64,000 nucleotides of DNA from Cryptomeria japonica (Eukaryota; Streptophyta; Pinopsida; Cupressales; Cupressaceae), in NCBI RefSeq assembly GCF_030272615.1, contig NC_081406.1, positions 190,397,891 to 190,461,890 of the forward strand, written 5' to 3'. Of the stretch, positions 58,406-64,000 are shown piece after piece (within the stretch, counting starts at the first letter, position 1; every line of letters starts with the position of its first letter). A program made the position numbers and the translations under genes. A model generated the notes under the pieces. The model was not told where the DNA came from. It saw nothing but the letters and a program-made list of their open reading frames with translations, and searched no databases.

Positions 58406-59190
58406 GAGAAAGCTTTGGGTAAGTTAGAGTAAGTATGTTGACACCATTTTGCAGATATTTAAAATACAAGATTGTAATTTATTAAGTATTCCATTTTCAA
58501 TTGGTACTAAATTGAGTTTAAACACGTGTCCTAATTTTGATGATGATATTGAAGAAATATTTAATGTTCTTTATGCTAGTGCTGTCAGTAGTTTAATGTA
58601 TAGTTTTTACTAGAGTAGATATAGCCCAAGTAGTGGGAGTTCTAAGCAGGTTTATGTCTAACCCAGGTAAAAAGAATTGGACTTTTTAAAAAGTGTATTA
58701 AGATACTTGCATTACTATTTGGTTTGTCATGGTACTAATGCTATGGATAATTCATGTTGGACATACAAGGTTTTGTTGATGCAAATTAAGCTGGTGACCT
58801 GGATAGTTGAAGGTCCACTAGTGACTGTGTTTACTTTGTTTGGAGGTGCAATGAGTTGGATAAGTAAAAGACAACCTACAATTGTATTTTCCACCATTGA
58901 AGCAGAGTATATGGCTTCTATACATGCTTCCAAGGAGATGGTTTGGTTACAAATACTTGTTAATGGTATTGGTTTTGATTGAAAGGTAGTGAAGATTGGA
59001 AGTGACAGTCAGTCAGAGTGCTATATGTTTGGCCAAAAATCTTATGTATTATGCTCATATTAAACATGTTGATGTTTAGAATTATTTTGTGTGAGAGATG
59101 GTTGAGAGTGGACAAGTCTTGATTGAAATGTTGACACTTTGGATAATATTGTAGATTCAATTAGGAAGCGAGTAACCACATATAAGTTCT
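58406..59190 (+). pseudogene. Copia pol, right part: RT end and RNase H, disrupted
   Basis: Continues the gene cut at 6894: RKLWVS.SKYVDTILQIF, SIPFSIGTKLSLNTCPNFDD, YASAVSSLMYSFY, RYLHYYLVCHGTNA, VFTLFGGAMSWISKRQPTIV and FSTIEAEYMASIHASKEMVW, the conserved Copia RNase H motifs. Several stops, mostly TAG/TGA, including TAG in WVS.SK where CAG (Gln) is usual. Ends near 59190 (VDSIRKRVTTYKFYWC). Confidence 0.92.
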
Positions 59191-59287
59191 ATTGGTGTAG
59201 GAAGGCCACATGCCTTGATCACTGCACTTGATTTGTATTATGTATCTCTATGGAGTAATTTACAATGTATGATGTCCAGCTGGAGAA

Positions 59288-60002
59288 TGCTAGGATTTAT
59301 GTGCCATCAAATTTGCAAATATTTAACTTATTATTTTTCTAATGTCTTTTGTAATTTACCTAGATAAGAGGTTAAATCATTTAACCAACAATGGTGAAAG
59401 AGATCATTTAAAGGCAAAGTTACTTTTACTGTTTGTCCTTTAGGAAAAGTACAAAACAACTAATTATCTCCTCTTGGAATCTTCTAATTTGAGGTGTTTG
59501 GACACTTGTTATGGGTTTTAAGAGCATTTATGATGATTATGACAAATGTCATAAGATTCAATGACAACACCTATGACAATTTATGCCAAAATATTTCCAC
59601 AAGTGCACATGCATGAGAGACGCCTTATGATAGCTATAAGAGCATTTGTAAGTTGATATTTTTGGTGGATTTGACCCATTCCAAGGAGATAGGTGTGAGA
59701 TTTTCCAAGTGGTTTTGTGTGCTATTGTTTGGTGATACCACAATGGTATTCATCCTCACAAATTCCTATATATTGGTGCCTTAAGCTAGAGTCATTCATT
59801 CAATCTTGTTCAGTTTCTAGAGTAACGAAGTGTTGCCAGATTTTAAAGAGGTCTACAAAGAAGTGTATTGTTGTTGTATTCTTCATTGGATTAGTAATAT
59901 ACTTGCCTCTTTCTATAGTGGATTTTTTTCCCAAAAGGTTTTCTCCACATAAATATGGTGTTTCATGTGTAATGGTTTTTTTGTTCTTGTTTTGATTCTA
60001 CA
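59288..60002 (+). repeat. probable 3' LTR of the split Copia element
   Basis: A purine-rich CAGCTGGAGAA precedes TGCTAGGATTTATGTGCC (59288), a position and form typical of Copia polypurine tract and LTR start (TGTTAGG with one change). The U5-like signature TTTTCCCAAAAGGTTTTCTCCACATAAATAT lies at 59928-59956, and the end may be TTTGATTCTACA (60002). No second LTR or target duplication was found, since the 5' half of the element is missing. Confidence 0.5.
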
Positions 60003-60456
60003 ATCACTTTGATAAGGGTTAATCATAGTTTCATATTTGCAATAATATTCGTTTAAAGTTCATATTGGAAGCTTTCTTCACTTTGTTTTACAATAGTTAG
60101 GCAAAATCTTTATGGGGGAAACCTCTTCTCCTCCCTCTCCCTTGCAAATAGGTGAGGATAGAGTGGGTTGTCCTCTTTTTCCTTGTGATTTTCATAAGGT
60201 TTTCCCTCTTGTTAATCTTGATAGAGAAGACCTAGATGATTTTCTTGGGGTGGCTAGGGATACAATGGTTGATCAATTAAGAATGTTTAAGTGGATTTTT
60301 TCTGAAATTAACTAATCAATATTAGAATCTAGTTTATGTGAAATAACATTACTTCTCTTAAGAGTAAAGATAAAAATTCAAGGTCAAAGGAGGAGGATAA
60401 GAAGATGATTTCAATTCTTGAAAATGTTGCCAAAGATGTTAACAGGTAAAAGAATG
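60003..60456. other. no recognised gene; short open frame at 60112-60315
   Basis: A 67-codon open frame (MGETSSPPSPLQIGEDRVG...) resembles nothing I know. It could be the start of a decayed retroelement ORF. Followed by AT-rich sequence. Confidence 0.3.
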
Positions 60457-61240
60457 ATGCTGTGTTACACTTTTATAAAGGAAGTGGCCAACACAACTAA
60501 AACTATTTAACTTTAACCACAAAAAAGAGACATTTCTAAATTGAATTTCAAAATGATGTAAATTGATGAAATGGAGAAATGCTATTGAAATTTATGCCTG
60601 TTATATTTTAATTTTAAATTTTTTTTTTGATAATTTTTTTATATATTCAAAGATAATTTTTTTTATTGTTGAAAAATGTTGAAAATCAGGGTTCTAGTCG
60701 GCATCACCAAATAAAATGAAAACAAACTTTTTAATTTTTTTTTTCAAATAGATGACACATATATACAATGCTAAAAAGAAAAAAATTAAATTTTGATGTA
60801 TATTTTTTGCATAATATAATTTTAAAGTCCAACATAGCTGAATTTGGTGGTTTTTATTTGGTGTCACCTTTTGTCTATTTAACTTATCATTATTAAAAAA
60901 AAAATTATACACTTTTGGAGAAGATTGTCTCATCTAATGAAAAATATATTTTGTAGATTTTTTAAAAATTATTTAATATTTTTTTTTAATTTCAAATCAA
61001 CGTCTTTTCAAACTTAAAAACCTACTTACAATGTTAAAAAATTTAAAATGATTAAAAATAATCAAAATATAAAAAAATATGTCCAGATTCTTGACTTCAG
61101 GCTCTACAAAAGTGTATTTTTTAATTTTTGTTAAAAAAAAATTTTGCTTGAAGAAAAATACAACAAAAGTTGAAAATTTTGGAAATGCAGAGAAAAAGGT
61201 GTTTTGGCTACCAAATCACTTGACACATAGTTCGGCTGAA
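60457..61240. repeat. long direct repeat, copy 1 (partner 62923-63690)
   Basis: Starts TGTTACACTTTTATAAA..GGAA and shares with copy 2 CCAACACAACTAAAACT, GACATTTCTAAATTGAATTT, TTGTTGAAAAATGTTGAAAA, GGTTCTAGTCGGC.TCACCAAA and ATTTGGTG-type stretches, with many small indels. No coding content. Separated from copy 2 by 2466 bases. Confidence 0.8.
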
Positions 61241-61343
61241 CTATCTCCCACCTTCTATGGACCCCCAACCAACCAAGTGACTAACTTTATATATATATTT
61301 TGTCTTTTTCACAAAGTCAACCCAGGTTAATTTGAAGGTCATC

Positions 61344-61460
61344 TTTGTGACTGACTTTTGATTGGTATTATCTTTGAATGTATTTTGTGACTGACTTTTG
61401 ATTGGTATTATCTTTGAATGTATTTTTGTGACTGACTTTTGATTGGTATTATTTTATCCA
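61344..61460. repeat. three tandem copies of a 40-41 bp unit
   Basis: TTTGTGACTGACTTTTGATTGG... begins at 61344, 61384 and 61425; nearly identical copies, the third incomplete. Confidence 0.93.
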
Positions 61461-62637
61461 ATTTTATATATTTTTACATTAATTTCAATTTATTAATGTA
61501 TAGAATGGTTTAATATTTATATTATGCGTGTAATTTAACATATTTTCTTTTAAAAAATGCCCTAAAATTAGTTCAATTGTTTATTATAAATAAAAATTAG
61601 ACTAGATAACATTTCGATTTGGTGCAAAAAAAATCAAATTTAGATGTGTTTGTCTTTTCTTTTCTTGTTTAATTAGGCTCACATCATTTTTGTATATTGG
61701 GGTTAATTAAATTGCTTGAAGTGTCTCCTACCTTTGCATCCTTTGTGTTTAGATAGAACCCTAAAGGTGATATAACAAATGTATCCTCTCCCCTCGCCTT
61801 CCATTGGACCTTGGGTGTAAGATAAATTGTTGTCATCTTGCCCTTCCTTTGGAGTAGCCCATAAAAGGCCAAGTGAGAGGGAACTACCCAAGCAGTACTT
61901 CTTCAACTTGCTATATAAATTAAAATATTAGGCAAAAGCCACGATGACTTGGTGAAGATGGGCTATCTGACAGGTTCCCTCAGTATCCACACTTGTGTGA
62001 GATGCATAAAAATCCTCTTATGAAGATTGGGATAGGTTCTTAAGTGGACCATTACCACATGATAGACACCAAGGACCGCTGAAGTTCTCCCACTAGACAC
62101 CTTAGATTAGTGACCCACCCTTATTTTTGTCTAAACATCGTGATAGCTTTAGTGCAAAGGGATAGTTGGTTTTCCCTCCAAGATACTCACCATAAGGCTC
62201 CCGTGAGATGAGACAAGAATCCTCGGCTTAGCATAAGCTACTTGTAGCTTTTTGGGGAGAGGGTGATTTGGGCCACCCTTACAGTCTTGGAGGCCCCTAG
62301 CTATCCTCTCACACAGAGAAAAAATAGTGTATGCACCCCTTAAGGTGTCCCTACATTTGAGTCGATGGAGATTCCAAGTTGTAGGCTGAGGTTATTGCCA
62401 TGAGAACATTGACCTTAGGCTAAGAAAGTGTTTGACGTGTCTTCTATTGTGCTAGACCTATGGAAATTGGGCTATTTCAACCTATTGGACATACACATAA
62501 CATTTGCATTTTGACAAAATACCTTCAAATATTATGTCTTCATTGTTTGCTGTGTTTTAGATTTTCACAAGACATTCAACATCAAGATCTGGTCACTCTC
62601 AAAAACTTGCAAAACTCAGACAAAATTTACAAAATTA
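61461..62637. other. no gene recognised
   Basis: AT-rich to about 61920, then a more mixed-composition stretch (61960-62460) without an open frame of note. It may be old LTR sequence, but I could not define ends or a partner. Confidence 0.4.
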
Positions 62638-62821
62638 TGCTACTTAGTTTTAGGATTCAACTATGTATATTTTGTTTTTGCAGCATCAATGTTTCAGATC
62701 ACACCCATGATCCATCATTTTTCTCTCATTAGCTCTCTCTCATCTTGATGATGGATCATGGAGTGTGATCCAAAATGTTGACACAAACAAAATATACACA
62801 AATGAATCCAGAAACTTAGCA
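62638..62821. repeat. long inverted repeat (hairpin, possible MITE)
   Basis: Arms of about 75-80 bases (62638-62718 and 62748-62821) pair with a few mismatches; innermost 13 bases ATGATCCATCAT/ATGATGGATCAT, then GATCACAC/GTGTGATC and TATATTTTGTTT/AAACAAAATATA. Loop about 29 bases, CT-rich. Confidence 0.88.
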
Positions 62822-62922
62822 GTTATTCATCATGAACTGTGAAAGTTTAATATATTTGATTTAAAAAATTGCTAGGAGCATGTCTATGTCTGATTCCAAC
62901 ACATGGGTAAAAGCACAAACCT

Positions 62923-63690
62923 GTGTCACACTTTTATAAAAGGAACTTGCCAACACAACTAAAACTGTTTAACTTCGACTGCATAAAAGTGACATTTCTA
63001 AATTGAATTTTAAAATGATGTAAACTGATCAAATGTAGAAATATTAATGAAATTTAGGTCTGTTATTTTTAAATTGTTTTTCAAAAATTGATATTTTTTT
63101 TATAAATTCAAAGACAAATTTTTTATTGTTGAAAAATGTTGAAAAATCAGGGGTTCTAGTCGGCGTCACCAAAAAAAGGAAAATGAACTTTATTTTTTCA
63201 AATAGAGAACATATATATGCAGTGTTAAAAAATAAAATAAAATTTTTGATGTATATTTTTCTCGTTATAATATTTTGAAGTTCAACATAGCTAAATTTGA
63301 CTTTTTTCATTCGACATCACCTTTTGACTATTAAATTTATCATTAACCAAAAAAAAAAACCCTTTTCGAGAAGATTCTCTCATCTAGTGAAAAATATTTT
63401 TAATTTTTTTTAAATATCATTTAATATTTTTTTAAATTTCTAATCAGCCTCTTTTTTAACTTTAAAAAGCTACTTGCAATGTTTAATTAATAAAAAATAT
63501 CATATTAATCAAAATATTAAAAAAATATATGTCTAGATTCGTGACTTCGATCTCTACAAAAAAATATTTTTTGATTTTTATAAAAAAATATCCTGCTTGA
63601 AGAAAAATTGCACAGAAGTGAAAAGTTTCAGAAATATAGAGTTTTTCACCTTTTTTGTGCCACATCACATGACACATAGGCTAGTCCGAC
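62923..63690. repeat. long direct repeat, copy 2
   Basis: Homologous to 60457-61240 in the same orientation throughout, to about GCACAGAAGTGAAAAGTTTCAG. Both copies carry A/T-rich runs and a TAGTCGGC.TCACCAAA motif. Confidence 0.8.
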
Positions 63691-64000
63691 CAGAGTGAAT
63701 TCGACTGGACTAACCTTAGTTCTAACGATAAAAAAAATTGAATTTTTTTTGAATGAAAGCATTTGAACTAAGGGAGTTCGGCTGAAATGAGTCCAGTCGG
63801 ACTAGCACCATTTCGATGCCACACAGGCACCAGGTGGCGCTACGCAGCCCGAGGGTAGTCCGAGCGAACTCAGTCCGACCAGAATACCCTCAGTTGGCCC
63901 AAAGTGTAACACAACTCCATGCTTTTGCCCTCATATTTGATCTTTTTGGCCATGTACATGGACTTGAATTAGAATAACTTAAAGATGCATGCATTTAAAG
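63691..64000. repeat. recurrent AGTCCGAC/GTCGGACT motif region
   Basis: CTAGTCCGACCAGAGTGAATTCGAC (63680s), GTTCGGCTGAAATGAGTCCAGTCGGACTAG (63778-63807) and TAGTCCGAGCGAACTCAGTCCGACCAGA (63857-63883) repeat in both orientations. GC-richer than its surroundings, no ORF. Confidence 0.5.

Overview
The window looks like intergenic DNA from a large plant genome, most likely a gymnosperm. The first 270 bases carry two plant-type nuclear tRNA genes on the minus strand: tRNA-Tyr with an intron, cut by the window edge, and tRNA-Leu(CAA). I found no intact host protein-coding gene. Almost everything else is transposable elements nested inside each other, most of them decayed. In-frame stops are dominated by TAG, as expected when methylated CAG sites deaminate. 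The conifer-like assignment is an inference from this old, nested, methylation-decayed landscape.

Layout. 0.55-3.94 kb: a decayed LINE (+) split by a solo LTR (2080-3225). 3.94-4.58 kb: a block that occurs again at 11.43-12.12 kb. 5.76-6.89 kb: the IN/RT part of a Copia pol gene; its continuation (RT end and RNase H) lies at 58.41-59.2 kb. The 51.5 kb between the halves (6895-58401) is bounded by terminal inverted repeats sharing a 19 bp perfect match and by a 4 bp target duplication (TTCA/TTTA). Joining the flanks restores the Copia reading frame, so this is one giant DNA-transposon insertion. Subtracting five later insertions and their target duplications leaves an original element of about 12.9 kb.

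The giant element carries two convergent gene remnants: a plus-strand gene of small phase-0 exons (9158-11192), and a minus-strand transposase-like gene with an HGKG...DG motif (57234-47799). It also contains arrays built on CTTAAGGGG and GATC-palindrome-rich regions near both ends. Nested inside it are: a solo LTR (12801-14007); a minus-strand LTR element (15410-25913) with a LINE fragment and a gag-like repeat protein; a solo LTR of about 3.9 kb (26279-40045), itself hit by a truncated LINE (38263-38961) and by LTR element A (28864-38015, with another solo LTR, 29996-31498, inside its first LTR); LTR element B (40482-47386); and a full-length LINE (48230-54452) in an intron of the transposase-like gene.

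Elements A and B are the most unusual elements. Both have complete LTRs, 5 bp target duplications, an initiator-Met-type primer site and a polypurine tract, but no protease, integrase or reverse transcriptase. Each encodes a coiled-coil protein with four CCHC knuckles plus a second, mutually homologous protein of about 1000 residues with a coiled-coil tail, which I do not recognise. They look like two families of one pol-less lineage that must borrow its enzymes.

60-64 kb: AT-rich DNA with a long direct repeat, a short tandem repeat and a long hairpin; no gene recognised.
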